From assembly GCA_963402885.1 (NCBI GenBank), contig OY727102.1, positions 868,001 through 932,000 on the forward strand: a DNA stretch of 64,000 bases. The letters are read 5' to 3'. This document shows, one piece after another, positions 27,050-40,635 of the stretch. Numbering within the stretch: the first letter of the stretch is position 1; the number at the start of each line of letters is the position of its first letter. The notes beneath the pieces were generated by a model. The model ran no database searches. It had not been told where the DNA came from and worked only from the letters and a program-made list of their open reading frames with translations. The stretch comes from Antedon bifida. Taxonomy: Eukaryota > Echinodermata > Crinoidea > Comatulida > Antedonidae. The translations under genes were made by a program, and so were the position numbers.

Positions 27050-27963
27050 GGGGATTTACCTGATAGAGCAACTTAAAAAGCACTGTAAGCGGCTGGTTGA
27101 GGTTATTTCCTAGAATAAAGCAAAAAAATGTACTTCTTGTGAAGAAATTAAAGTGGAAAATTACTGAATATTATGATTTTTTTTAAATACAGTAAAATAA
27201 ATTCATTGTACTTATAATATATACCTGTATATTTTGTTGCAAAATTAAGCTGCAACTTGTTTTACATACAGACAAATCTAACAGGTAGTGTTGATATTAA
27301 TTTAATTAGGTTAATTAAAATAATACATTAATAGAACAAATTATTCATATTATGAATATAAAAACAATATTCATATTTTAAAAAAAACAATATATTTTAC
27401 CTTAAACAATATATTCATATTATGTAAATTATAATATGTGGACATTTTAAGATGTAAAGGTGGCATAATTGAAATTGTGATTTTCATAAAAAACAAAATT
27501 AACTAATTTTACTTGATTATTATACCTGTGGAAAATTTACGAAGCTATTGTTTTTATAGTGTAAGCTCAAAATGTAGATTTGACATTAAAGTTACAATAT
27601 ACGATATCAATATAGTGTATAAAAACAATGAAAATTGTGAATAAATGTAACTGTTGTTGTCAATGCCTATTCATTCATTATTTCCTTTATTTCGGATAAT
27701 ACACCCATATACAAAACATACAAAGCACATACTACAATATATTGTAGGTCTGAGACGTTGCTTTGCGCGGGACGAGGACTTAGAGGTGAAGAAGACAGAC
27801 AACATACTAGCAATGAATGATCAATCACAACACCTGGTTGAAAATCATGGATTCAAGATGACAAGTGTATAAAAAGTAGGCCTAATATATTAAATCATTG
27901 AATATTTTGTATATATAAATACGACTTTACAATGATATGATGAACCTAGTGATATTTGTTCAT

Positions 27964-28075
27964 CGGGGTTTTTACCCGTGTAAAGGGTCTTTCGCACGTC
28001 AGGAGCCGGCAAATCAAACGTCAATTGACGCATCTCCGCGTGGAACGAAACATAGGCCTAAGCGTGATGCGGACC
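27964..28075. mobile_element. Possible MITE family D, copy 1
   Basis: AAAGGGTCTTTCGCAC, then GAGCCGGCAAATCAAACGTC, GACGCATCTCCGCGTGGA. The block at 39825-39998 has the same order of motifs and ends in the inverse GTGTTAAAGACCCTTT. The right boundary here is unclear. Confidence 0.45.
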
Positions 28076-28094
28076 AGCATTTTCGTATGATGGT

Positions 28095-28330
28095 ATCTGT
28101 ATTTAATAATAATAATAGTTCATTCTTATATAGCGCATATAAGCAAGCTCTCAATGCGCTGAATATTATTACCCCAGTCATTTTTTGGATCAAACACGTA
28201 TGGAAACATAGGCCTACTCCCATAATGCAGCTAGTAATTGGCAAAGTTGTGTCTTGATTTAACCGGGTTCCCATTTATACACCTGGGTGGAGAGAGGCAA
28301 ACGTAAGTAAAGTATCTTGCCTAAGGATAC
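28095..28330. repeat. Dispersed repeat resembling a SINE-like element of marine invertebrates
   Basis: Motifs AGTTCATTCTTATATAGCGC, CAATGCGCTGAATATTA, CCCATTTATACACCTGGGTG, GAGAGAGGCAA and GTAAAGTATCTTGCCTAAGG occur in this order. From memory this combination is widespread in marine invertebrate genomes. Only one copy is in the window, so the call rests on recognition. Confidence 0.5.
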
Positions 28331-29104
28331 AACTAATGTTGATGCAAGGAAAATAAATGCTCAAAGTAAAATTTACCAATATAACCTGATTTTTAAAATA
28401 TATAATACTTTGATAATTTTGTCTTGTTTCAGGGTAAAAACCCTTTTCAGTGGTTATGGAATTTCTATGAGGTCATTAATATTCATGAGCTTGTTGGCAT
28501 TTCCTGTTTGGGCTTTAATCCGCTCCTAAGAGTTCCGTAAAAATAACAATAATCTACATCTTGCTTTATTTCGATGCTGAATGCTGTAATGGTTCAATTT
28601 CTGCTGAGTTTTTTTTTCATCATTTGCGGCCCATGTTAAAAGAATAGGCTTACACATTGTTCTTTTCTTTTGTGAATTTATTAATGAATCGATTTAAATA
28701 GCCAAGATATGTAAGTATATACCTATTTACACCGAATCAGTTAACATGAAAATGTCAGGCGTCATTGTGCTAACAAACAAACAAACAAAGCAAGTACTAT
28801 ACTTGGCAAAATTGTATTTTATATATAGGCTATCTATCTATAGGCTAGGCCAAAAAAAAGTGTAGGCCTAATGATTTGCAAGTAAATAATGTAGGCCTAC
28901 TTGGAATGACTGTTAGTGTGTTAAATGTTACTCCAATGATTGGTACTGAACTTTTCTCAGAATGTGATGTTTTTTTTTAAAATTTCTTTAGCGAATATGG
29001 TTTAAATTGACCGATTCTTTAGATTATCGTCAAAACAAATAGTGTCGAGTAAACAATGACGTCAAAGGAACATTATCAACAATGTCAACAAACTACATTG
29101 TATT

Positions 29105-29150
29105 ATGAGGCCTGCGATAGAGGGCAGTCTTTATAATTATTGATTAGCAA
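29105..29150. repeat. 46-bp dispersed repeat, copy 2
   Basis: One mismatch to 25183-25228 (G for T in GGCCTGCGATAG). It lies about 320 bp upstream of the stathmin-domain gene's ATG. Confidence 0.85.
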
Positions 29151-29471
29151 CCTCGCCATGACAACCGAATGCCATGCAGGGATTATTTACGTAGTTACAA
29201 TGGAATCAGCGGAACAAGAGCGATTAAAATGGGTCAGATAATCAGATGGTAGGTCACTTCACAAACTGAATCCAACCAGACAACTGATATATTTCAGTCT
29301 AGAAATCGAATTCGTGCGATTTAACATATTGTTATAGGACTTGGTGCTCACACGGAATACACTTTATAAATTGTACTTAAGTACGAACTTAATATTGCGA
29401 AAGTAATAAATCTGTGAGGATTAACTGGTTTTATACAGGTTTTGAAGAAAAGAAAATAGTTTACCGGTAAC

Positions 29472-32197
29472 ATGGGATGTAATAGTTCGAAAGTTGATAT
29501 ACAACCACGATCCAGTAGCGATGCTTGGTCCGCCAATAAGCCCACTTCCAAAAAAGGTCGTCCAAACTCAAATTTAGTTCGTGTTAAGCCCAAGAACAAG
29601 TCAGATGCTGATGTGACTAAAGACCAGCCACCTCAAACTGAAATTATCGTGCAGAAAGACAGTAATCAAAATGACTTTGTAGTTGATGGAACACCAGTAA
29701 ATAGAGGAATTTCATCTGCAACAAGTAAAACCTCAACTCATACATTTGATAGTGGGTTAGAAGCTGACTATGCTCATGTTATTACGGAATCGTGTGACCC
29801 TAATTTGATTAAAACCGTGGAAGAAGAGAACCGACCTCCCACACCAGGTAAGCAACTCACAATTTAGTTTAAAGCCTAGGTCTAATTGTATAAGGGAACA
29901 AAAGTATAAGGGGACAAAAAATCCTTCTCATCGACTTAACTCACAATTTACTTTTAATTAATTTGAAACCGAGAAGAGAAAAGACACGACGACAACAGAT
30001 AATAGTTTCCAAACCCGTTTTGGATGTATTCTCTTTATCAACTTATTTTTATGACGTAAATTGTTATTTATAAGTTTAAAAAAATTTGTAATAAATGTTA
30101 TAAAAAAAATCCCCCAAAAAATAAATTTGGGAGTCTTCATTCATACTACAGGATTATTGTATTATAACCCAATATAGTATTTCTTCGTACTTCACTGGTC
30201 GTCAATAGATAATAACAACAATGTTTACCATCACTAAGGCCCAGTGTTAATACAGATAATACAAAAGATTGGCACAGATCAATTATCCTAACGTACAATG
30301 TACATAGACTTTTCACAGTGTTAGCTACCTCTGGAGATCCTCAATTAACTCATCATACAAAAATGTATATATTGCAAAAAATTTCAAATATGTAATTTCA
30401 TTATCATGGCTGAGAATAATTGTTGGTTATACTAACATATAATATACTGTTACAGTCCGTGGTATTTGGTGGTTTTATAACTTCTGTAGAGTGGGCATAA
30501 AGCATGGGCATCAAATAAAACACTTGTATACTTTTATAACGTTGATATGTTTAAATCAATCTTTGTAATGTACGGGTGTACGAATGTTTTATGAAATATT
30601 TATGCAGTTAAATATTCCAAAACGTCATTGACAAGGATAAAATTACTTTAGCCAGTTAATGTTATGTCGCCTTAGAAACAATCTGTATTAAAATGATAAT
30701 AACCTTGGTAAAATGATTACTAATTATAGATAACCTCCCACAAGTGTTGGGTTATTAAATACACCTGTATATGTACACGTACACTAAACCATCAATATAT
30801 AGAGTAATTACTACAAGTGTCAGAAACAGTCTCAGCGTTCAATGTAATTTAATATAAACTTAATTATCTGTCAATATAACAGAGAAAAAAGTGTTTTTCA
30901 CACCTAATGAAGCACTTTTAGAAGATAGTTCTTCCTACGCGAAAAACATCCTTTTTTAGCTTATTGTACCATGTAATTTAAAATGGTGTATAAAATAAAA
31001 AGATTTCTTTTTTCCCATACCTATAACTTCCGTTAAAACAAAGGTTTCTGAAAGTTGGAGCTGGTTTAAATCTCTATTATCACCTATTGTCTTTTCTTTT
31101 AATTTAAATTTCGTATAACAAAGAAAAAAAGAAACGGAGGTTCTGTAATACTATCACTTTCTTGTAGGATTTAGAACATCGTTTTTTAAATGCAATTGAA
31201 ATATTTTTTTCCATTTTAAAATTGCAAAAAATGAAATCTTGGTGCTTATAGCTCTTGATGGAATCTTGATGCTTATAGCTTTTGGTTCATCATGATATGT
31301 TGCTTACCTATCGCGTCATACCTGGTATAAAACAAGCTTATGATAAATGTAAAATTAATCAGAATGTTATCATTTTGTTGTAGAATTTATGGTGAGTGGT
31401 ACTCAAATAGAAGCACGAAAACGAAGTGGAGGAAAACGACGAAACAAAGAAAGTGCTGACATTCTCGCTGAACTCCAAAGTCAGGGGATTGTAACCAGAC
31501 CAGCTTCAAGATTTGGTGGAGGGCTAGCATTCGAAGTTAATTTAGACTCAGGAGAAGAAAACAAACAAATAAGGCCACCACCAAGACTAGCTAAGTTGAA
31601 GAAGAAAAAGAAGAAATCGAAGAAGACAAAAGAGGAAATTGATGCTAAAATACAAGCTGCAGAGGAAAGAAGAAAGGTATGCAAATGTCACTTATCAATT
31701 GTTTATTGCAAAGTTTTTGTTACTTTAAAATAATGGGGTGTATTGTTAAGGAGTTAATCATATTTAAAATGAATTAGTAATAATATAAGTATAGCTGAAT
31801 ACTTTTGTCGAAATATGTATCAACGCATTTTCCGTATATAGTATCAACTTTTGTTTTGGTACAGTAATGCATTCGGTTTTATGTTTAAACTATCAATTTT
31901 ATATTTTTAATTATTTTACAGAAAAAAGAAGCAGAAATGATAGAAAGACTGAACACAGCGAAAAAAGAAATCCAAGTTCAAACAGCATTAGATGAATCAG
32001 AACGTTCTCAAAAGAAACAATTGGAAGTAAAAATAGACGTTACTCAAGACAAGGCTGCAGAAAACAGAAAAGCAAAAATGGAAGCATTAAAGGAGAAATT
32101 AAAACAGAAACAACGACACGCTGAGAAGGTACGACAGGCAAAAATTGAACGAATGAAAGAAGGAAAACACGAATCAGAAATGACATCTGAGGTCTGA
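29472..32197 (+). CDS. Stathmin-domain protein, STMND1-like
   Basis: Three exons (29472-29847, 31384-31676, 31922-32197) with GT/AG borders and matching phases give 314 residues. The protein begins MGCNSSK: Gly2 fits N-myristoylation and Cys3 fits palmitoylation, so membrane anchoring is expected. Residues 4-125 are polar and probably disordered. Exon 2 carries the stathmin-like block, with RPASRFGGGLAFEV at 164-177, preceded by the helix ESADILAELQSQ and followed by a Lys-rich run. Exon 3 is a long charged helix (KKEAEMIERL to the C-terminal MTSEV). Stathmins bind tubulin dimers through such a helix and affect microtubule turnover. The MGC start plus a C-terminal stathmin domain is the arrangement of vertebrate STMND1 rather than of classical stathmin. 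The tubulin-binding function is inferred from the family. Confidence 0.88.
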
Positions 32198-33218
32198 TGA
32201 AGTTTGAGAACGATTTATGAATATCAATAATTATGCAATATGACGTCAGTTGCGTGAAGCCGCGTCACATCGCGTCACGCGTTGACGATAAATGCTGTTG
32301 TTTGAGTCGAGCAGCCAGACTTCCTTTAAAAGCGCAATAAAACCACCTGCGTTTCTCTACCTAGAACCGAATTTAATCGAAGATGCAGTGTCTGCAGAAT
32401 ATTAACATTGTTTTCTGTTTTGAATCCGTGGTAACGTCAACACGCTAACATGGCACAGCCACCATAAATAGCACAACGCGGGTGGGTATCTGCTGTGGTC
32501 GAACAAGTGGATGATAATTATCAGTATTATTATTATGGACAGAAATAGATTTTATCGAATAATCATAATTATAAATTTAAAGTGTGAACATCTGTAACTA
32601 TGTTGGATATATTTTTATATTATGAGGAGTTTGTTTCTTTTAACCGTGCTCTTTTTCTCGTTTTCAATAATTATTCTAGTATCTTCGTTTGTCTAGGATC
32701 TTCCTTACACATTACTTGCTTAAAAAGGTGTCTATTTTAAATAATGTATAAAGGTCTGTGCATCACGATGCATTATATGCCTACAATGTGAGCTCTTAGA
32801 GAGTCATTATTTAGCCAATAAAATATTCTTAACATTGTGCTGATTAACAGGTTAATATTGGTAAAGTCATTTTATTTTGTACTGATTGGACTGGATCCTA
32901 TCAACATAACTACGCGCCTGGTGCGTATATATTGTGACATTAAAAGTATATTTATGCTGTTATTAAGGCATGCACTATCGCATTTTTCCATAAAAAGAGT
33001 TGGAGAGTTTTTATTTTGTCTCCATTTTCTCTGATATTTTACTATGATACCACCAATAATATAACAATTTTTGTACTATATGATACCACCAATAATAATA
33101 CTACCATTTTGTTTGTTGAGGTTTCCTTGAATAATGTGGTGCAGTATATAAATGTATGTTTGTTATTTGATGTTTTATATAATAAAACGAAAAATTGAAA
33201 AACTTATGTTTTTGTTTT

Positions 33219-33360
33219 AATTTAGTTTTAGTGGAGGTGATCTTGATATAATATTACACCCGGTGTTCTATCGCTAGGTTCTAGACTGCAATTTAGTTTT
33301 AGTGGAGGTGATCTTGATATAATATTACACCCGGTGTTCTATCGCTAGGTTCTAGACTGC
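33219..33360. repeat. Exact tandem duplication, 71-bp unit x2
   Basis: The unit starts AATTTAGTTTTAGTGGAGGT and ends TTCTAGACTGC (33219-33289, 33290-33360). The copies are identical, indicating a very recent event or assembly artefact. Confidence 0.97.
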
Positions 33361-34391
33361 AATTCGACTTAATATTTGTAAACAGATAAATATGTTGGCA
33401 CATAGGCCTCTAACGTTTCATATGTATTTGAGGTTTTGGACACAAAAAATCGAAACGCCGACTGGTGGTGGACTAACATAAAAAAAGAAAATAAAAGAGA
33501 ATAAAAGGCAATTCTACTACAGGCCTAGTACTATTGGTATTGGTACGAATATTCACCGAAAACAAACCACAGGGCTAAATAAGCTTCACCAACACAACAA
33601 TTGACGATCACAAACCATACAAGTTGGTCTTCTTCACCTATTGACCATGATTCAAAGTAAAACTGTTCTTTGGTTCGGTCCTGTTCCTTCATAAAAAATA
33701 CGAAGTAGCTCGAGTATTGAAAATCACGATTTTTATTCACATTTTTTTTTATACACATAAAATATTCAAGAAAAATTATACACACTGGGTTACAAATCCT
33801 CGCACATGGCCCTACCTATAATCTGGAACACAATTTATTCAACTCTGAAAGTTACATTTTCTAATTGGCAATATAATTGCATTATATAATTCATTCTTAT
33901 TATCTACACATTCACTTTTATAAACCTCATCCAAGCGATATTCGGTTTACGGTAACGATCACGATAATCTATAACGCAGACATTTCATTGGAAATAAAAA
34001 TGACAGAAAAGGAAAATCGTATTTTCATAATGCCATAACTTGTGCCGCGCCTAAATTTATTATTCGAATAAAACGTACAAGTTCATTCAACTCATATATA
34101 TTTGGTGACCGTGTCTTTAGTTAACTAACTTCGTATAAAGCATTTTATTTCCTTAAATTGTTCAACTACATTAAAAGGTGTTTATATCTATATATAGTAT
34201 ATTACTATGAATGTATAATTACATACGAAATCGATGATGCAATTTTAACAGTATACCTACTGGGTTTAGATCGGTCTCCTACTAATAATTGGTAAGAATA
34301 ACAATACTGATAAAGAATACTATAAATAATAGAATATCAGAAATAGGAATGTTTTCTATATCTTACAAAGAATAAGGATGGGTCGTAATGT

Positions 34392-34608
34392 TTGGTTCCC
34401 ATTAGGACGTTAGCGCAAGTGAATTGACCAATCAATCACAAGCGATGGATTATTTGAACTGTCGCTTGTCATTGGTCAACTCGCTTGGGTCTAAGTCTAT
34501 TGCGTTGCGTCCTAGTGGTGACCACGCTTCAGGACGCAACGCAAAGACGTACGCACGATTACTCGGAACTGTCGCTTATCATTGGTCAAACTTGAGCGTA
34601 TGTCCTTC
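34392..34608. mobile_element. MITE family C copy plus adjoining half copy
   Basis: TTGGTTCCCATTAGGACG at the left, arms TTGACCAATCAATCACAAGC and CTTGTCATTGGTCAACTCGC, and right end GCGTCCTAGTGGTGACCA. It is followed by a second partial unit (GGACGCAACGCAAAGACGTA to CTTATCATTGGTCAAA). Confidence 0.75.
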
Positions 34609-36211
34609 CAAGCTGAATTCATAATACGTTAACATTTTAATTATAGTCACAATACTTAGTTTAGTTGTTGAAATAAAAATCAGTGTGTTTTATCCGGTCG
34701 TTTTCCAATACAGTCGATTGTTCGATATCCACTGAATGTTATATAGGAACATTTTATACAGAGTACTGGACATACATTTAGACTACAATATTGTAAATGC
34801 TGATTAAACATATGTACACGTAATTACAAAACTGTCAATATATTATTTTCTTACTTCTGTGTTTACTTTCAACCTGTACCTACAATGTCAGTGTTTAATC
34901 TAAATGTTGAAGGATTGAGTTGAATTATTATTATTACATGTTGTGCCAAGTGCCTTCTATATAATAATAGTGTATCATTTAATATTCTTGAACCATTCCA
35001 CATTATTTTGTTGATATTGTAAATTAATTGTTGTTTAAAGTATTATTACAGGGTAAATTCACAGTATTCTAAAACATTGTTACATTTGAAACAATAAATT
35101 ATATACATCTATAATTTAATAACATTATTGATAACCCATATGAATATCATGCCAATGTACAATTTCATTTTTAGAGTCTGTCTGAAAAGACTAAATCAAT
35201 AGTAAAGCATTTATTAAATATGTATTGTTTTAGGGTAGTTGAAACTAATTGTCTACTATGCTACCTTAAACAAGTATGATTTCCTGAAAAAGTACTGTAT
35301 TAAATAAACTAAATATTTCATTTTAATGGCACATAATAATTGGTTTAAAAAGTTGGAGGGGAATAAAAAATGTTAACCGACTTCAGCTACAGTACATGCA
35401 AAATGAGTGTATTGTTTAATAGTAATAATATTCACACTAATCATTTTGGTTTCTGTACAAAACATATGTGTGTGAATGCAATGTAGCCTGTACTGTAGCC
35501 TTCTCAGTGTGAACGCAGCTTTAAATAGATTGAAACATTTTGAGTACGCACTTTCTTATTTGATAGAAAGTTAATCATAGGTCCTTCTGGGACTTAATTT
35601 AATGCAGAGATTCACACTTGTGGGTTGCTTATGTAGACTTCACAATTACTGTCTTTCATTAATGAAATCAAATGAGCATGTGTGATAATTGTTTTGTAAG
35701 ATAATGAAGTATTTATTTACTAATTTGTGTAAATGGTTAAAATTCTAAGATAAAAAATCCCACTATATATACATAATATAATATGTCTAGTAAAAAAAAA
35801 GTATAAGAATGGGAATAATTGATGTACACACAGCGGCTGTGTATTGAAGGTAATGGTATATTATACTATACGTACATATGATAAAGATTTCAGTTATGGT
35901 GATGATTGTTGTAAGAAAGGGGAGGTTTGGATAAAGGTGGTGGTTGATACTATAGAGCAACATTTTCAGTTTAAGATCCAACATGCTACCGGGCATATAT
36001 AATACTATTATGTGTAAATACACACCTAGTTGCTGTGCGTATATTATAATTTCTTTTCATTGTACATATAGTCACTGTGCATATAGCCCCACCCAATAAT
36101 AATAATATATTTATCTGTTTGTATGTACACTTAGCGCTTTGATATGTATCTTACTATGTAATATCATGTGATATGTCAGGTGATCTACCATTTGATCTAT
36201 CAGGTGATCTA

Positions 36212-39200
36212 TCATGGTTTGAGTGTTAAATACAGAACAAGAGCAATGATAGCTAACAGAACAATACAAAAAATAAATATACAGCACATTTTCTTTCTTG
36301 ATTTTTTCTGTAAATAGAAAAAAATATATTTCTAAAAAAAAACTGGAAATAGAAGAGCTATTTATTCCTCGGTCCTCGAGTTAAACTCACTGTCACCACT
36401 GAGAATTCTTTATTTTATTGTTGAATGTTCAATAATCGCGTGAATAGTGGTAAAGTTAATGTGTACTGATATGTGTACTGTATGTACACATATCATAACA
36501 GCACAAGTTGTCTTATGAATACCGAAATGTTTGTCCATTATCATAATAAAATAACAATAGAAATTCATCTTAAAGATTGGCAAATATTAGTACGATAAAA
36601 AACAGATAAATATAAAATAAAAATCAAAAAAATCATATACAGTACAGAGTATAAACACAATATTGCACAAAACAAAACAAAAAAGTTTTAAAATGCGGTA
36701 ACAATTTAGAAACTGCATATCAAACAGACTATTTCAACTATATTGTTGATATTTATATTTGTATGAACATTTATATAACAGAGAACAACAATACAATAAT
36801 AGATAGTGGTAGTGTACCTGATAATCTCTGGCTTTGTGTAGCTGTACATTAGCTTGTTCAACATGCATTTCAGATGACTCTACATTTGCTTCTATACTAT
36901 CTACAAAACGAAACAAAAATGTATTATTTAACTGATTAGCTTACCAAGACCAAATTATTTTTTTGATTTGTTTTACCTTCTTCAGTTTTGTTTTTTATTA
37001 TGTATTGTATAGGAATTTAAGTCTAATAATAAAATTGAATATCAACTGGAAATTTAAGAGGACATCTTAATATCAACTGGCAATGTTTTGTCAGGTTGGG
37101 CAGGTTATCCTGTGTATAGCTTTAACAAAGTTGAAATAGTTGAGATACCAGGTAGTATTAGAAGGCAGACCCTTAGGGAATGACAGTTGAAGAAGACAAA
37201 GTGTATACTACTTACCGATCATTTCTCCTTGTTCATGGACAATATGCGCAAGATCCTTAAAAATGTGATTTACATCCAAAATATCTGACTGCAAATAAAC
37301 ACAATAAAATTACATTATTATACTATGAAATATTTGAAGGGTAAATGTACTGTACAGTTTCTTATTTGAAACCTGGGTGGAGAAATCAAACACAATTCAA
37401 ACTACAATAACTTGCACTCGAGTGACCGAGCGGTTTGCAAAGAGTCAAACAATGACACAGGTTGAAGGCATGCCTCAGCAATAGTTTTAGAGGTAAAACA
37501 AATTTCTTGGATAAGGGCTGTCGGTCCACAGCTGGCCAGTAGATCTTTTTGTCGACTCATCCACTTTCAACAGTTATGGAAAACAACAAGAGTGACCATA
37601 TGTCTCAATGAAAAAGTAATAACTAACCTACTGCCATTAAGAGGGTGAAAACTAAAAATGCATTGATGATGGTGGTGAGAGTGTTAACTGATATAGTTAT
37701 TATTATGTAAGAAATTGTACACATACCTCTAACTTTTTAAGCTGTGCCTCTCTTTCTTGTAAAGCATCCAAATCATCTTCTTGTAACATCACCTGTGATG
37801 TGTTAGTCCCTGATGAACCACTGTAGAAAAACAACACAACATTACATTGCATGATCTGCCAACTAACTAGAAATCTACTCAGTAACAAGTAAATTATATT
37901 GACTGTTCTATTCAATGAGGTACTGGTCCTTGTAACCGTGATCACATATGGTGGCTATTGACTGTATACATTTAGCGCTTACTGCATGTTGATGGTAAAA
38001 ACAATATCACTCCTGCATCCCACTAGACCACTATTTTTTTATTTTTTTATGTTTTGTAGCTAAACCCATCTCTGAGGAATTGCTATCTGTCAACTACACT
38101 TCTGTCTATGACGCGTGGAGACAAGTTTAATATAATGACAGTCAGGATTTCAACAAATGGAATATTCTCAAATACATTCATTAATGTTTAATAATGGACT
38201 GACTGTGATATGAAAGCCACCAATGGCAAGGATACACTTTTACGATAGAAAGAACTGTATAGTCAAATATGTCTTACCCAAGATTTAGCAAATCATCACC
38301 GTGTGTGGAGTCATCATAAGGATTCTGAAAAACAAATTATTATTATTTAGGAATACAAGAAATGTGGAATTTACATGAAAAAAAAAATTCTATATTATTA
38401 TATACAGTAAAATATGGAACGCCGTTTACGCACCATTTCGATGATATGAATTTTATGACTTGATATGTGAATGAAATGCATCAATATGAAATAAATGATG
38501 AAATGTTGATAGTAAAACGTCTAATTTCTGAACACCTATTTTATGAATTGATGCAATATTGACGTACTATTTAATATACATTTTTTAATCAATCAATCTT
38601 TTTAATCACAAACAAATGGGCAATTGAAACAACTTTCATTGTCAAAATACAACTTTTTTCACTCATTTTCTTTATGCAACAAATGTGAACAATGCCTATG
38701 CTTTAAATAAGCACTGTTTAAACAAATCTAAACCATGCTAGTTATTGCTTACCGTTGATGATCCTCCTAACCCAGAATTCGCTCGCACTCTATTCACGCA
38801 ATCACGCTGTTTTTGGGCTGCTTCTCGCTGCACACGTTGGAATTGGTTCAACGATGTAGAGAAGTCGTTTGTCAGTCTCTCCTTCTGCATCCTTGCTTGC
38901 CTCTAGCGTAGTAAAGAAAACCATTTTAATAGAATTAGCTAAAGTAGCACTAAAGGCAAAATAAAACATTGTGTATATAGATCAGAGGTCATAAATTGAA
39001 TTGAAGCAGTTTAAAATACATTAGAATTTCATTACAAAAGTAATTGTAATAATGTCTTTGCATTGCAATGTAAATTACTTTATTAGTTGTCTTATTATTT
39101 TTATCATATTGTTAATGTTCTCTACTGAAAGAACCACTTTGGAAATCAATGCTTTAGCAGTGAAAGTATCATTCAGTGTAAAGACAAAATAAATAAAATA

Positions 39201-40635
39201 AATTGCATTCATAATGCATATTAAAGATTTAAATAACGTAAACCTATTACAAAATGAACTGAAAAGGTGAATTTCCGGTCGAACGATGCTAAGTGTGAGG
39301 CAGCAGAGTGTCGAGTAGGTTGACTATAAATAATGATGACATACCGTATCTTGTCCTGATAGTGACAGTGAAGCCATTTCTTTCAGGTATTTGTTAGTAT
39401 CTTTTGCCAGTTGATTGGTAAAATGTTGAACCTCATCACTATAATACAAAATTAAAGACACATATAAGAGTACACAGCTTTTAACTTTCCAAACATCCAT
39501 TTTATTCGGTTTAATGGTGACTAAGGCTCGAAGATTCAAGGTAAATTCAAGAACAGATGCAATTGGCACATATTCCCCTTGTTGCTTTAAATCAAAATAA
39601 AAAGACGGTGGGAATACAGAAGTATATCAAATAAATTTATTAATTGTGATTTCTTACAGTTTTGTTCGTAAGTTGTGATTATCATCGTGTGTTCCAAGTT
39701 TCTCTACCATTCGCTGTACTTCACCAACTGTAACATAAATAAAGTACAAATGTTTTTTTTAATTCATAGAATAGAAATTACAGGTTCATTAGGTAGACTG
39801 GACTAAAACAATATGACAGAGTAAAGAGTCTTTCACACCAGTTCGGCACGGTTCTGCTCCGGCAAATCAAATGTCAATGTTTCGTTTTCACATGGCTATG
39901 CGATTATCGATTGGCGCATAGCCGCGTGAAGTGTCGTTAAAACATCAACGCTTGATTCTATTTGTAGGCACCGACCAGAACAGGTGTTAAAGACCCTTTA
40001 AGAGCAGTTATTCTGTTTGGACATAATTTACTTGAGCAAGTTACTACAAAATTCTTTGTTTTAGTGGTTCAACCATTATAACATTGACTATTAACCCATC
40101 ACACACAGAGCAAGAAATTTGAATTCTATATGATAGGAAAACTTACCATTTGTGTTAATTTTCTGAATATTACTACCAATAACCTGTGATAGTCTGTTGA
40201 AATCAGAGGTATTACTTCTTCCTGTCATGTAAAAATTAGAAATATTAACATACTTTTTAGTAAAGATTTAGTGATATTATATTTATTCTACTTGTTAAGC
40301 ACTCTTCAATAAAATTTGTAAAATGTATAGTGTATAATAGCTTATACTGAAATAGTAAGCTACATAACTGAAACATTTTTAAAATATTTTATTTAAAAAT
40401 AAAATGTACATGAAAACCAAAATGGTATGTCATATTGAATACTGTATTTACGGCAGAATACTTCATAAATTACAGATACTCAAATCAGCTAGGGCAACAT
40501 ATAGTCATTACATGACAGGACAATTCAAAATCAAAAGTTTTATACAAATCTACATGAAATACAACACTTACCAGAATTACTGTAGGAAGCATCATACGCC
40601 TCTGATCCAAAGTCCCCCTTACCATAGGATGCCAT
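36212..40635 (-). CDS. Endosomal syntaxin (Qa-SNARE), syntaxin-7/12 type
   Basis: Ten exons, in transcript order 40572-40635, 40147-40221, 39658-39727, 39345-39438, 38753-38902, 38278-38324, 37727-37820, 37216-37288, 36818-36900, 36212-36307. All borders are GT/AG and all phases agree, giving 281 residues (human syntaxin-7 has 261 and syntaxin-12 about 276). The start reads MASYGKGDFG. Residues about 22-130 form the Habc helices (LSQVIGSNIQKI, VEKLGTHDDNHNLRTKL, KERLTNDFSTSLNQFQRVQ). The SNARE motif spans about 188-246 with the zero-layer Gln at 218 (HEQGE), followed by IEANVESSEMHVEQA, which is hallmark syntaxin-7 sequence. A basic KKSRKK linker and Cys258/259 precede a C-terminal membrane anchor at 258-279. 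It should drive homotypic and heterotypic fusion of late and early endosomes with Qb, Qc and R-SNARE partners. Whether it is orthologous to STX7, STX12 or their common ancestor cannot be decided here. Confidence 0.96.
39825..39998. mobile_element. Possible MITE family D, copy 2 (intronic)
   Basis: Imperfect inverted ends AAAGAGTCTTTCACACCAGT and GTGTTAAAGACCCTTT, with CGGCAAATCAAATGTCAAT and CATAGCCGCGTGAAGTGTCG inside. It sits in the intron between syntaxin exons 2 and 3. Confidence 0.55.

Larger units (their letters stand above)
27050..29471. other. Intergenic stretch between KCTD and stathmin-domain genes
   Basis: It holds the KCTD 3' UTR, a possible family D MITE end near 27960, a dispersed repeat at 28095-28330 and the second copy of the 46-bp repeat. 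The rest is AT-rich with no exon seen. Several TAGGCCTA palindromes cluster at 28040-28900. Confidence 0.45.
32198..36211. other. Intergenic stretch between two convergent genes
   Basis: The stathmin-domain gene (+) and the syntaxin gene (-) converge here, so both 3' UTRs lie inside. An AATAAA occurs near 32335. It also contains a 71-bp tandem duplication and a family C MITE. No further exon is supported. Confidence 0.5.

Noticed and set aside
33531..33785. 84-codon minus-strand open frame with hydrophobic C-terminal half
   Set aside because: It looked like a short membrane protein, but it has no family likeness, no splice evidence and lies in a convergent intergenic region.
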